A stretch of DNA of 64,000 nt from Epiperipatus broadwayi (GCA_028023455.1 JAQFVV010012508.1:2413877-2477876); one strand, 5' to 3'; shown: positions 45,638-56,375, counted from the first letter of the stretch. Numbers and translations are program-made. The notes: a model not told the origin generated them from the sequence alone.

Positions 45638-45982
45638 TCTGTTTTTGTATGCATGTGGTCATGTGTGTGTTGGTTGCTTGAGATGGACTGGATTGATAAA
45701 TATACTGCCTTAGAATTAAGTATTGTCTGGGAAACAGATATCTTAGTATAAGTTTAACTCATCCCTCTCCTATTAATATATATGGATATGTAATGTCTAC
45801 ATGGGTATGACTATAATATTAAATCCAATAAGTGCCTTGAGTGTTCCATAATTGGTTTTTTCAATGAAATGGATGGTTGAATAGTTAGAGGAGCGAGAAG
45901 GTTGAAACCTGTCTATTAACCATTTGAGAAATTGCTATCTTAATGTGAACTGAACACTGAATGTATATATGTATGGGAGATT

Positions 45983-46041
45983 ATGATTTGGCTCAACTGA
46001 TGAGTACTGAGTCTGCATGAATTATGTATGTTGAGGATCAT
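45983..46041 (+). ncRNA. Hammerhead ribozyme copy with compensated helix I
   Basis: Core CTGATGA at 45997-46003. Inner helix I is CTCAA with TTGAG, i.e. the C-G pair of other copies is U-A here, and outer helix I is ATGATT with GATCAT. GAAA has become GAAT. The paired change supports selection on RNA structure in the ancestor. Confidence 0.55.
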
Positions 46042-46456
46042 GTACCTTTTCGCCTGTGTGACAGTTGTTTGAGATGGAAGGGAGAATGACTAGACTGAAA
46101 ATCATGAGTTCAAATCTCTTTACTTACATATAGGAAACATTTAGTATAAGCAGTTACATACTGCCTTAGGATTACATATTGCTTGGGAAATAGATATCCT
46201 CTTAGTATAAGTTTGGTCCATCATTCTCCTATTAATATATTTGGATATGTAATGGTTCAATAATAAGTGTGATTAGATTGATGTGATGTCTACATGGGTA
46301 TGACTACAATATTAAAGGTGTCCAATTTTCCATCATTGGTTTTTCAATGAAATGGATAGTTGGAAGGGTGAGAAGATTGAAGCCTGTCTATTAAAGTTTG
46401 AGGAATTGCTATAAGAATGTGAACAAAGCACTGATTGTATATGTGTGTGGGAAATT

Positions 46457-46514
46457 ATGATCTGGCCCAACTGATGATGGCTGTTCTGCATGAAATTCCT
46501 ATGTTGTGTATCAT
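46457..46514 (+). ncRNA. Hammerhead ribozyme copy (decaying)
   Basis: Core CTGATGA at 46471-46477 and GAAA at 46492-46495; outer helix I ATGATC with GTATCAT. Helix II lacks its first G. Confidence 0.45.
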
Positions 46515-46794
46515 TTTTGCATGCGTGTAGACATGTGTATCAGTTGCTTGAGATGGAGTGGAAAATGGATAGACTGAAAAATCTTGGGTTTGAATCCTTC
46601 TACTTGTAACTTATCTGATATATAGCAAGGCTATCAGATAGCAATAATGCACAAACTAGACATTTGAACAAGCCTTTAGATATCTCAGATTTGGAAGTTA
46701 ACATCCACAAAGTTAGACAAAAATTTCACAGGTGTATACAAAGGTAGCAAATAAGGGTTCAAATGTTAATATTGTGTCCATCGGAGTTATTTAA

Positions 46795-47060
46795 AAAAGG
46801 ATAGTGGCTAGGTTGCTCAGGAGGTTCATAAAAAGTCTGAGCACCAGAACTGATCCTGGGACCTGAATTCAAGTTGCATGCTGTACCAAGTGCACCAAAA
46901 CTGCACATGGCAAAGAAGGGCCTATAGCTTTATTGTTCAGGATTTCATAAAAAATTTGAGTACCAGAATTATGAATGTCAGGTTTGATCCTGGGTTTCCC
47001 AATCCCATGGATGCTCAACCACTGTGACAAATTGCATAGGGTATCAAGGATATATCATGC
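46795..47060 (-). mobile_element. Diverged tRNA-Pro-like SINE copies
   Basis: Two successive diverged units contain CAGGAGGTTCATAAAAAGTC / AGGATTTCATAAAAAATTTG, then GATCCTGGGACCTGAATTC / GATCCTGGGTTTCCCAATCC, in the orientation of the array at 42.4-43.3 kb. Confidence 0.5.
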
Positions 47061-47589
47061 ATGAATGTGAAAGAAAGAATATTGCAAAAATTGTTGATTA
47101 AGGGGTCATCTTAGTAGGGGAGAATGAATCAACTGCATCCAAAACAAAGAAAAATTGTGATGTGATGCCTAACATTAAAATTTAACAATCGATAATACCT
47201 TACAAATTATGCTTACTGTCAAAATACTTAAAAACCCAATACCAATAAATATTGACTGGGACTAGAACCTTAAGATTATTGATTGGAAAAAAACAATAGA
47301 TCTCTTCAACTGAACCAAACTACTGTTACGAGAACAAGATGTAAATAGGAATCTTAATAATTTAACATTCTGGTTAAATTAAAAATCTGGCATTATATAT
47401 AACACAGAGTATCACCAAGCCTCTATTGGGCAAGACAATGGTTTAAACTTTTGGGAATTGTAATCTGTAAGGTCAGAGAAGAAATGTATACCAAATCCTC
47501 TTCCTTGTTTAACTTAGACCAAAACCAAATAAATATTCCTACATATAGATGTATGAATAGGGGCTAAGTCATTCATTTGTTGACACTGG

Positions 47590-48560
47590 GAAAAATATTT
47601 TGGCCAATTATGTAGAGCTGGAAAAGTACTCCAGGAATCAATAACAGAGGGAGTACTCATGCCTGTCAAAATTTCAGACTGGGTCACAATACTTAATCAA
47701 AATCCTAATGGTTAGATAGGTATCTGTAGAGATTACTATGTAACAGTTAATAAAAAATAAAAGTTTATACTCCTTCAAAATTCTAACAAAGTTGCAAAGA
47801 TGAAGTCATTTCACAACATTGGATCAGAAGGGTGCTTTCTGTCAAATCCCTGTTTCTAAATAATCACATTTTTATTCTCATAATCCATAAAAATCAGTTC
47901 CATTACAGCGGATTGCCCTTTGGAATCATGACAACTTCAAATATAGTCAAAAATAGATATACTTTTCTAAGCACTAAGCGTGTAATAGCATATTACCATG
48001 ATATTAAATCCCTAAACAACACATGCTCACCATTCTTTACACTTACACAAACTGTTTACACAGAGGCGAAACTTTCCTTACAGTACTGCCACTCTACTAG
48101 TCTGGGGATATTGGATGAGTAGGCACTAGTCAGAGATTTTATACATAAACCTTGCATCCACTGATTACTCTGGCTTGCACTGGGTGGTGCTACTGTTGGA
48201 GAGTTTGGCCTCTATGTTGCCATGATATTTTGGTAAAAACCAATTCAGAAACTACTTTAGGGAAGTGTGTTGCTAAAATATGTAAAAAACTTTGGAATGA
48301 GATTGAACCTTTTTGAAGTTCATTTGTGGAGCTCAGAAACTGGAATTTCTATGCCATCTCATTTTAGATCTAGATGTCAAGCTTCCATTTGATAAAAATA
48401 AATGCACTAGTGATTACTCTGCAGTCACAAAAAGAGATTACAAGCTATCCTAGATTTAATTAATTACTCGTAAAAGGTTTTGAAACTGGAATCACTATTA
48501 CCTGACCTCTATAATATATTAATGAAAAATCAAAAAATGAATTTGGGAAGAAAACCCAAA
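47590..48560 (+). pseudogene. Old Gypsy-type RT relic
   Basis: Broken frames spell EGVLMPVKISDWVT (about 47650), ICRDYYVTVNKK (about 47728), TLDQKGAF (about 47818) and FHYSGLPFGIMTTSNI (47901-47948). Then comes the catalytic region YYHDI (expected Y-x-D-D), split by the MITE at 48005-48219 and resuming DILVKTNSE. Later segments fit the connection domain. The two catalytic Asp positions are HD and the frame is heavily broken. It resembles the younger Gypsy at 20.9-26.2 kb in the TVN motif but is far more decayed. Confidence 0.65.
48005..48219 (-). mobile_element. Foldback MITE, Mutator-like (copy E)
   Basis: A 215-bp copy inserted in the Gypsy RT relic, flanked by perfect 9-bp duplications CCATGATAT (47996-48004 and 48220-48228). 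Left side has CCCTAAACAACACATGCTCACC, the inverse of the TGATGTTTAGTGG end; right side has CTTGCACTGGGTGGTGC and GGAGAGTTTGGCCTC. Confidence 0.8.
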
Positions 48561-49450
48561 TACTGTTGACAAAACAAAATCTTTAACTTATTCTTCAGAA
48601 TACAGCAAGTATCCAATTGCATTCATATTCTGAATATTCGTTAACTCCAAGAAAAAATATGGTTATGTAGACAAGATTGGTTCTAGTTATATGGACAGAA
48701 AAAGATTTTACTAATCCTATATGGCTATCCTTTCAAAATAAATCCTTACTCAATCATAGAATCACATTATCACTTAACCATGAACACTTAAGCCCAAAAT
48801 CCTTATATGGTTAAATCTACTGGTATGTTCAATTTCAAGATTGAGTGCTGCTATTTCAATTTCATTTTAGTATACCAGTGCACTATCTAGAATACTATTT
48901 AGGGAACAGTCAAAGTGTTAAGTTGTCCATGACAATTTTAAAATGTTTTATCTGATCAACTGCATTTTGTACATCTATGTAAAAATCTTTAACACAGGGA
49001 GAACTTGTTGAGGCATAAACTTGACTTATCTGATTTGGTATATTCCGTCAATTTAAATAACTAATCTTGCCATTCTGTCTGACATTCCGCCAATCTCCAC
49101 AATATTCTTGCACTTTTTATTTATGGCAAACCCCACACCACGTGTTCCAATATTTTGTATCTTTACATTATAGAGATGTTCCACTTTTTAAATCAGTTAT
49201 TTCTTTACCTTCTAACTTTGCAAAGTCCAATGTTTCATTTAATATTAGACAATTCTTCCTATTCATGCAATCTGCCTTCATGTGAGAGTGATAAGCAGTC
49301 GTATATATATCTATATAAAAATCATCATCAAATGGCAATTGGGTCTACAATCAGGAAACTTCTAATATCCCCTGTCTTCAGTGACCAACTGCTATCTTAA
49401 CTGGTGACTTTACAGATTTGTAAATAAGACCATAACTTAGTTATGTCTGT
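48561..49450. other. Decayed sequence, possibly end of the Gypsy relic
   Basis: No domain recognised with confidence. Short frames at 49067-49285 and 49155-49400 are not supported. Confidence 0.3.
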
Positions 49451-49454
49451 CATG

Positions 49455-49681
49455 ATTAATATATATATGTGCTCTGCGCACAGGTAATGAAGCTATTAAT
49501 AAATTGTCAAAATTTTTTACTGCCAAGCGCTTTCGGGACAGTCTACAGTCCCATATTCATGGCGAGTTATTCTGTTAATAACTGTAAAACTATGCAAATT
49601 TATATGCAGATGTTACGTGGATCATTTGACAATTTATTAATAGCTTCATTACCTGTGCGCAGAGCACATATATATATTAAT
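49455..49681. repeat. Perfect 57-bp inverted repeat with structured loop
   Basis: 49455-49511 is the exact reverse complement of 49625-49681 (arms begin ATTAATATATATATGTGCTC). The 113-nt loop holds the minus-strand hammerhead-like hairpin at 49522-49563. Perfect arms imply a recent origin or gene conversion. This could be a small snapback element derived from a Penelope-like element. Confidence 0.9.
49522..49563 (-). ncRNA. Hammerhead-like motif of Penelope type
   Basis: Minus strand: outer stem GCC/GGC, then A-TGAATA, stem GGGAC/GTCCC, GAAAGCGCTT. Compared with a hammerhead core, positions 3 and 8 are A and U instead of C and G, a change that could keep the 3-8 pair. AGCGCT after GAA is self-complementary, allowing stem III only between two molecules. 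Shares its core with 51794-51840. Confidence 0.45.
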
Positions 49682-49689
49682 TTATTTAA

Positions 49690-50340
49690 GCATTAATGAA
49701 GTAAAATCTTAACTCTGTCATGATTGTAAATATATAATAATAATGAAGATCATTTACATACATATACATCGAGACATTTAGAAATGGGAATTATCCTACC
49801 CATCACTACTGAGTTCAAACCCTACAACTCAATTAAAAGATAAGGTAGATTGATATAACTAATTTCATTAATTATTGTTAAAAGGGGGATTAAACTGACA
49901 GCTATCAATTATATTTCCTAATCACCCTATTTAGATAACCATCTCCACCAGGATTGGCTAAGCTTAGCCAAAGTAAAGCATTTTATAAGCCCAAAAGCTT
50001 TAAGCACCACTTCGGTAGAAAGATACCCTACAAGAGCATTATTGAGAGATACACCCAACATTCCCTTACCGGTTATCCTATATACTAGCTCTATTACCCT
50101 AATTATCAGGGTAATTTTGTCGGTGCACCATTTTGTTTACAATAAATACCCATATTCCTATATATTATTTTTTATAAACACACACATTCATATTACCTCT
50201 GGAGTGCAGTGAGTGAAACATTGAACACCAAACAGTTCTTGATAAATACAATAAAAAATTATTTTATTAATCTTAATTAGAAATATTAAAAAAACTAAAA
50301 AGTAATTATATTAAAGATAATACAAAAGAACTCATACAGC
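49690..50340. other. Unrecognised stretch
   Basis: No gene recognised. Slightly less AT-rich around 49930-50110, without an identifiable frame. Confidence 0.35.
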
Positions 50341-50360
50341 AGATTGAGGACATATAAATG

Positions 50361-50363
<3 letters not shown>

Positions 50364-50456
<93 letters not shown>
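50364..50456. repeat. (TA)n microsatellite
   Basis: About 93 bp of uninterrupted TA. It produces Tyr-Ile repeat open frames on both strands, which are not genes. Confidence 0.98.
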
Positions 50457-50458
<2 letters not shown>

Positions 50459-50459
50459 G

Positions 50460-51330
50460 TATATACACACAATATTCATTCTGATCAGTGATATTACACC
50501 AAATATATATATATATCAGCAAGATATGTTATATTTTAATTCATGTTTACATTAACAAATAAATAAAAATTATATACATCTTTAGCTAATTTTATATGTA
50601 TACATACACTCATATATGTATAGCTTATGAATTTCGATAAGATATTAATTTCTTAATGGTACATCTTAAAAAAAAGTTCTTTCCTTATTTATGCCAAATG
50701 GGTATATTTCATTCTGTTCTTCCTAAATATTTCAAAGACTCGTCTGCAATAATTATTCATAGGTAATGTTACATGATGCCAATTTCTGTGATGGCCGTTT
50801 CCCACCTGATTTTAGCTAAAAGAAACTTCCCTTGCATACTCCCACTTACAAGGCTCTAATTCAAAGGTGCGATAACAACTAGGAGAAACAGAGAATTTTG
50901 ATCCTGCTACTTTTCCAGCTAGGCAGGATTTCAGCCTAATGGTATATCCCACATGGTAATTACTTGAAGATTAGAACTGCTACACTTGGTGAACTTTTAT
51001 CTCAATTTGTTTAGTTTACTCAACTCTTGTAGCTGCATTAATATTTGTTTTGTTAACTCTTTCAAAAATGGATCCCAACAGTTTCCTGGGATTTTTTTTT
51101 GTTTCTACACTATAGTGTAATCATCATTGTTGGCTCATTTTCTACTTGCTTTGAATTTTGATTTTGGACTGCTGGTGGCTGAACTGCTCATTGACGCTGA
51201 ATGCTATTCACACTGCTACCTTTTCTATGACCTCTCTTTTTGCCCATTTGGCTCAGTATTTTTTATTTTTTAATTAATTTTTCTAATCAGCTTGGCAGAT
51301 GAATCTTGTATTTTTACAAAAAAAGAATTT
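50460..51330. other. Unrecognised stretch
   Basis: Nothing recognised. It may include decayed upstream Penelope sequence, but no RT motif was seen. Confidence 0.3.
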
Positions 51331-51379
51331 TAAGAATTGTATCAACACTATGAATTAAATTTTGATACAATCTCTTGGT

Positions 51380-51700
51380 ACAGTAAAAAAAAAAAATTTA
51401 CAAAAACATATGGAATAGCTTTCCCTCAAATTGGATGTAATGCTATATACATCGGGGAAACGTGGGCTAATATTGCCACTAGGATATATCAACACAAATA
51501 TTTGTACAATAAAGCCAAAAATAAAAATGAAACTAAGTCAATATTCTGGGAGCACCAAATTACAAACACTCATATTTTTGAACCATCTGAAGCCATCATT
51601 ATTTGTTCTGAGAGACGATGTTAAGAGAAAAGTGAAGGAAGCCTATCTGATAGCCAATAACAACAGGGCTATCAACAAAAGAGAGGCTTGATTTACTCTC
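51380..51700 (+). pseudogene. Penelope-like element, GIY-YIG endonuclease fragment
   Basis: The frame from 51337 gives CNAIYIGET (51434-51460) with TRIYQHK nine residues on, matching the IYIG(E/T)...R...H core of GIY-YIG nucleases. Then come IFWEHQITNTHIFEPSEA and ICSERR. After a one-base slip near 51615 the next frame continues KVKEAYLIANNNRAINKREA. This layout (GIY-YIG, then E-x-IxI...IN.REG) is the C-terminus of Penelope-like elements. The RT part is missing, so the copy is 5'-truncated. Confidence 0.8.
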
Positions 51701-51793
51701 TCCAAGGCATGGAATGTTTAGAAATTTGAATATTTTTATGTGAACATTTATAGTTATTAAAAAAGCGTTATTTATAATGCATCATCAGTTAAT

Positions 51794-51840
51794 TAGCTAT
51801 GAATATGGGGTTTAAATATTGCCCCGAAAGCGCTTAGCTA
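51794..51840 (+). ncRNA. Hammerhead-like motif at Penelope 3' end
   Basis: Outer stem TAGCTA (51794-51799) with TAGCTA (51835-51840), inner TGAATATGGGG, loop, GCCCCGAAAGCGCTT. It shares ATGAATATGGG and CCCGAAAGCGCTT exactly with 49522-49563, while the outer stem has different but complementary bases. It lies about 100 bp after the GIY-YIG frame end. Confidence 0.5.
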
Positions 51841-51859
51841 TAAAGGATTGTTTTAATTA

Positions 51860-52540
51860 ATTAAAGGAAGCTTCACCGGTTTATATGTATTTAACATATT
51901 TATATTTATTATTTAAAAACATATATGTAAGAGATAAAACCTTACTAAAAAAATTTATCACAGTGTATCTAATTAAGTTACAATATAGTAAACATCGTTA
52001 ACATTTTTTTCTACAAAATATTTGTATTAAAGACAATTAATAAAATCTTTTTATTTATATCTTTTTTTTCTTTCTTTATCTACCAATTTAATTATACAAA
52101 CTAACATACATTTAATTTAGTTTTTCTTACTTTATCTTAGACACAAAAAAATGTAAAACACATTAAAGAAAATTTATTAACAATATGACAATATAATAAG
52201 GGTGTATATTTTGCCCACAAATATCCCTTTTGGTTTTTAAACTATGTTCATATTTTTAAATTTTATGAGTTAACTAACATTTGACTATCATGCCAGCTAA
52301 CTAAATCTTGTGACGAGGTTTGATCATTGTCAATCACAATATATAAAAATCAAAATGGCAATCAGGAAACTTCTAATATCCTCTGTCTTCAGTAATCAAC
52401 TGCTATTTTAATTGGAGACTTTTACAGCCGTCTGGAAATAAGGCCACAACTTAGTTTTGTTTGTCATGATTGTAAATATCTAATAATCAATAAAGCAAGT
52501 CATATATAGTGTGACATTGCTTTTATAAGCTTGTATTTAC
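51860..52540. other. Unrecognised AT-rich stretch
   Basis: A block at 52350-52480 (GGCAATCAGGAAACTTCTAA ...) also occurs at 49333-49460 in similar form, so both belong to an unnamed dispersed repeat. Confidence 0.45.
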
Positions 52541-52544
52541 AAAT

Positions 52545-53030
52545 ATGTAATATAGAGGCAAATATGTAAAATAGAGGGCATACCAATAGCTCAAATAAGC
52601 TCTTAATTGATAAGTGTGGTAAGAGAAAATATTTAAAATCTCTATCTGGAACGTTCTTATCCTCAGACCAATTGTTTTTGAGCATATGGCTCAACTCTGT
52701 GAGGAACTAGAACATTTAGATACTAGATCTTGAATGTTCTAGCTCCTCACTGAGGTCTCTGAATGTTGTAGCTCCTCACTGCGGTGAACCATAAGGTCGG
52801 AACCAATTGGTCTGGGGAAGAACATTCCAGATAAAGATTTTAAATATTTTATCTAGTTTCTGAATGTTCTAGCTCCTCATTGAGGTGAGCCATAATCTTG
52901 AAATTAATATGTCTGGCGATAAGAACGTTCCAGTTAGAGATTTTAAATATTTTCTCTTACCACACTTATCAATTAAGAGCTTGTTTGAGCTATTGGTACA
53001 CTCTCTATATTACATAAATATCTAATAATA
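52545..53030. mobile_element. Foldback repeat with about 130-bp arms
   Basis: The left arm (about 52545-52680: ATAGCTCAAATAAGCTCTTA, GTGTGGTAAGAGAAAATATT, GGAACGTTCTTATC) pairs with the right arm (about 52915-53028). The middle holds three near-copies of GAATGTTCTAGCTCCTCA(C/T)TGAGG (52733, 52761, 52861), giving internal short repeats. A diverged relative is near 60500-60600. Confidence 0.75.
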
Positions 53031-53465
53031 ATAAATATAATTCACACACTATACATCTAGTTATCTAAAAAACTCAAGTGATATTCCAGTTAAGACCTAG
53101 TAGGCAAGTGAAAAAAATATATCATGGTCTTTCTTGATTCTAAAATCAGAGGTAAAAAGCTAATAAACTCATCACATTGGCTGGCACTTGTTATTGAGCA
53201 GCCTATCCATATTTGTTTACTATATGAATAATCAAAATAAGGTGAGCACTTTCAAAAGTTACGCTACTCTCATAATCATTGCTGCATTCAGTTAACCCAT
53301 GACTTGCCATGAAATAGAAGTAGAAACATCATATCATTATATATGAATAATCATATAGTAGCAATATCTGCAATGACAAAGATGTGATGGACATTACCAA
53401 TTTGTCCTGCTCAGATCCTTTAAGGCCTCAAAAGGAATCAAAAGGTCTCCTTTCAGTTAATAGCA

Positions 53466-53804
53466 ATCTTAATTAAAACACAAAAATCTCCATACAGTAG
53501 TGCCACTCAGTGCAAGCCAGAGTAATCAATGGATGCCAGAAGGTTTGTGCATAAAATCTCTATCTAGTGCCTACTCAGCCAATATCCCCAGACTAATTTC
53601 TGGCTTGTGGCCTTCACAGTGAGGAGCCTAATCTGGGGATATTGGATGAGTAGGCACTAGATAGGGATTTCATGCACAAGCCTTCTGGAAACCATTGACT
53701 ACTCTAGTTTGCACTGAGTGGCACTACTATATGGAGAGTTTTGCCTCTTTTAATAGCAGTTATGTGCAAGCATAAGAAATGGTTATCATATGATGTTTAG
53801 TGGT
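53466..53804 (+). mobile_element. Foldback MITE, Mutator-like (copy F)
   Basis: The left arm (CTCCATACAGTAGTGCCACT ... CCAATATCCCCAGA) pairs with the right arm (TCTGGGGATATTGGATGAGT ... GGAGAGTTTTGCC); the right end is TGATGTTTAGTGGT. Flanked by TTAATAGCA at 53457-53465 and 53805-53813. Confidence 0.75.
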
Positions 53805-53814
53805 TTAATAGCAG

Positions 53815-55125
53815 TTTTTTTTTCGAGATCAAAAAGAACATTTACTGCTAGCTAATTTAGTGGTAACATTAAATTAATTGAGAATTGATTAGGACTGAAA
53901 TTTGTCTGATAAGAAGAAAAGAGAAGTTAGAGATCATTCAGTAAGGTACAAAATGTACAGTCCAACACTTTCGCTCAAGCCCTGATGGTGCAACTATTAC
54001 ATAAATTGGCATTTGATTGAGAAAATATTTTTGGATTAACAAGAATTACCCATCTCTGGATTTAAGTTGGAAGCTTCAACACTTTTACAAAAAGGATTAT
54101 GGATATATATATATAAAGTATTGTTAAATCTTAAATATCACCAGAATATTTCTATTTCAAGAAGAAATATTACAAACAGATATCTCTGAATACGTCTGAA
54201 GTTTGAAATGGCAAATAGGGTAAATTGTTAAATCTGTTCATTTTCTATTAAAGAATTTAGTTAATATGCTATTTAAACCTCTAATATTTTGAAATCCCAA
54301 ATAAGATATTATTAAATAGTGATTTCTTAAATAATTCTGATGTAAATGATTATTGTCTTGAAAAATCTTACATATGAATAGCATTACAATTACTGCGTCT
54401 GTTTAATTTGATCTAAAACTAAGTCTAGTAATAATTTAGGTTAAGCTTAGCTTACTAAGATCAGTATTCAGAAGTTAAATTTTAAATAACCAACTTTTAC
54501 AATAATTATTAGTTCGTTAAAAGAGTAATTATTATTTTGTTTGGATCATAAAATTTGTTTTTATTTATATTCCTCCAACATTTTGATTCGCTGATAATCA
54601 TGGAAATATCCTATGTATATGTTGAGTTTAGTTAACTAGTATTTTATAATATATATATGTGTGTGCGCGCGAATATTTAGTTAACTTTAATGTATCATCG
54701 GTAAGCATTATATTACTGTGGCACCATAGAAAATATTTTTGTATCATAAAACAAAGCTCGTAATCAATATCAGTGATATTAACTAGCCTATCATCGATTA
54801 TCATCGTTTGAAGGCACAAACTAATAATTACTTCGATTCCATAAAATTAGCAACCCAATAGTTATAGATTCACGTGCTAATTCATACAAATTTATGCCCC
54901 ATAGGCCCTTCCCCAATATGTGCATAATTTAGCCATTCACATATACACCCGCTTATGAATACATATACGCACATAAACGATTTTTCAATTTTTTACTGAT
55001 ATATGATTTTTTTTAATGATTATATTGTAGATAGAAATGAATAAATTTGTTAAAAAATATGATCATGTTCTAACAAGAAAAACATGATTACATTATTAGT
55101 GATTTGATTAAGAGAAATAAACAAT
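53815..55125. other. Unrecognised AT-rich stretch
   Basis: Nothing recognised. Confidence 0.4.
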
Positions 55126-55226
55126 CATGATTCTAGGGGGTTTGAACTCAGACTTTCGCACGACCTTCAACTATCCATGCTATCTCATATTGCACACACT
55201 TGGTCGTACACATCTCGAAAATAAAA

Positions 55227-55285
55227 ATAATCACCAATATTGGTATTTTGTGCTAAACCAGCACTCGTCAATTGGTCCAGATTAT
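55227..55285 (-). ncRNA. Hammerhead ribozyme copy, perfect stems, mutated core
   Basis: Helix I is perfect (ATAATC with GATTAT; CCAA with TTGG) and helix II is perfect (GTGCT/AGCAC around GGTTT). C3 is T (TTGACGA) and G12 is A, so activity should be lost. Confidence 0.6.
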
Positions 55286-55416
55286 ATCCAAACATATACA
55301 ATCAATGCTCAGCTTATATTAAGATAGCTAATCTAAGCTGAGCGTTGATTGTAGATATGTGTGGAGATGATAATCTGAACAGTTTTTAGCATTGATTGTA
55401 TATATGTGCGGAGATG

Positions 55417-55475
55417 ATAATCTGGACCCACTGACGAGTGATGATTTAGCACGAAATACGCAAATTAATGATTAT
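55417..55475 (+). ncRNA. Hammerhead ribozyme copy
   Basis: Outer helix I ATAATC with GATTAT is perfect, core CTGACGA (55431-55437) and GAAA (55453-55456) intact. Inner helix I is lost (CCCA against AATG) and helix II has an internal mismatch. Confidence 0.55.
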
Positions 55476-56033
55476 TTATCTTTTCGACATGTGTGTGATC
55501 AAGTGTGTCAGCAGTATGAAATAGCGTGGTTAGTTGAGGTCGTGTGAAAGTCTGAGTTCAAACTCCTATATATTACATATTGGAGTGCAGATATAAAAAA
55601 GCATGTACTGTAGAAAAAATTCATATATTAAAATCATAATTCTATTAGATGAAGAAGTAACATTTTGTTATATACGATAATGACATTTTGATCAGATTGA
55701 ATACGTTTTTAACATTTTAAGAATAAAAATACAAAAAATTAAATGAATTGCATTTAGAGAATATCCTACATAGCAATTATTTAAATTATGATACAGAAAT
55801 TTAACTTCATAACGTTAAAATAGCGGATTTTTTTATGGAATACTTGGAGTAGTTTAAAATATAATAGTGATATGTTAGCTTTGATAACTAATGGAACTTT
55901 TTAAAAATATATAGATCGATATGCGACTTAATTTTAAAAATGCTTCAATTGCTAAAGATTATAAAAATAAAACAATAGAGAAAAGACTGCAATAAGAATA
56001 TTAATGTTATCCACTACAACAAAAGTAATTGAA

Positions 56034-56119
56034 ATATTTTTTTTCCCCATGTGTCATAGCATCAGCCGGTAAGCGAACCCACTAACCCGGGACTGTCGCT
56101 GACCTCTCGACCACCAATG
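56034..56119 (-). mobile_element. tRNA-derived SINE copy (truncated)
   Basis: Minus strand: GGTGGTCGAGAGGTCAGCGA (A box), GGGTTCGCTTACC (B box), GGCTGATGCTATGACAC and an A tract. Part of the anticodon arm is deleted. Confidence 0.65.
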
Positions 56120-56214
56120 AATGAATAGATTGCTTCCAATAATAAATGAGGTGATTACCCAAGATTTTGTGTGATTTTAGAGAATTAAATTGTAAAATAA
56201 ATAAAAAATGAGAT

Positions 56215-56375
56215 ATATTAATCTTTAACTGAGGTTTAAAGTTTATATCTGTGCTAGAGATAATCTCTAGTTTCGATAATGATCAATAATGGTCATTATT
56301 GTATTTATCTGAAATGGATGGTGTCGGAGTTGTGAGTGGAGGTAGTTTGACAGTGGTAAATGAAAATGTAACAAT
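56215..56375 (+). mobile_element. Body of the hammerhead-SINE family, no ribozyme
   Basis: Carries GATATATTAATCTTTAACTG, GTGCTAGAGATAATCTCTAG, ATTTATCTGAAATGGATGG and GGTAAATGAAAATGTAACA in family order. No hammerhead follows. Confidence 0.55.

Larger units (their letters stand above)
44961..46625. mobile_element. Cluster of hammerhead/tRNA-like SINE copies
   Basis: One minus-strand and four plus-strand hammerhead motifs lie in this 1.7 kb. The first two (44986 and 45372) are the two arms of a foldback: 45044-45200 is complementary to 45215-45372 (TTCAATCTTCTCACCCTTCC pairs with its inverse). Each plus-strand copy is followed by a CATGTGTGTTGGTTGCTTGA-type segment and then a B-box-like TTTGAATCC or TTCAAATCTC (46106-46118, 46587-46597). 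The unit therefore looks like conserved body, hammerhead, linker, tRNA-like segment. Confidence 0.7.
55127..55570. mobile_element. Hammerhead/tRNA-like SINE, foldback copy
   Basis: Two hammerheads in opposite orientation (55227-55285 minus, 55417-55475 plus) with tRNA-like B boxes at the outer edges: minus-strand GTCTGAGTTCAAACC at 55139-55153 and plus-strand TCTGAGTTCAAACTCC at 55551-55566. The plus-strand copy also has TAGCGTGGTTAGTTGAGG (55522-55539), a plausible A box. This is the best view of the complete unit. Confidence 0.7.

Noticed and set aside
50295-50555. Open frames with Tyr-Ile repeats on both strands
   Set aside because: They are translations of the (TA)n microsatellite.
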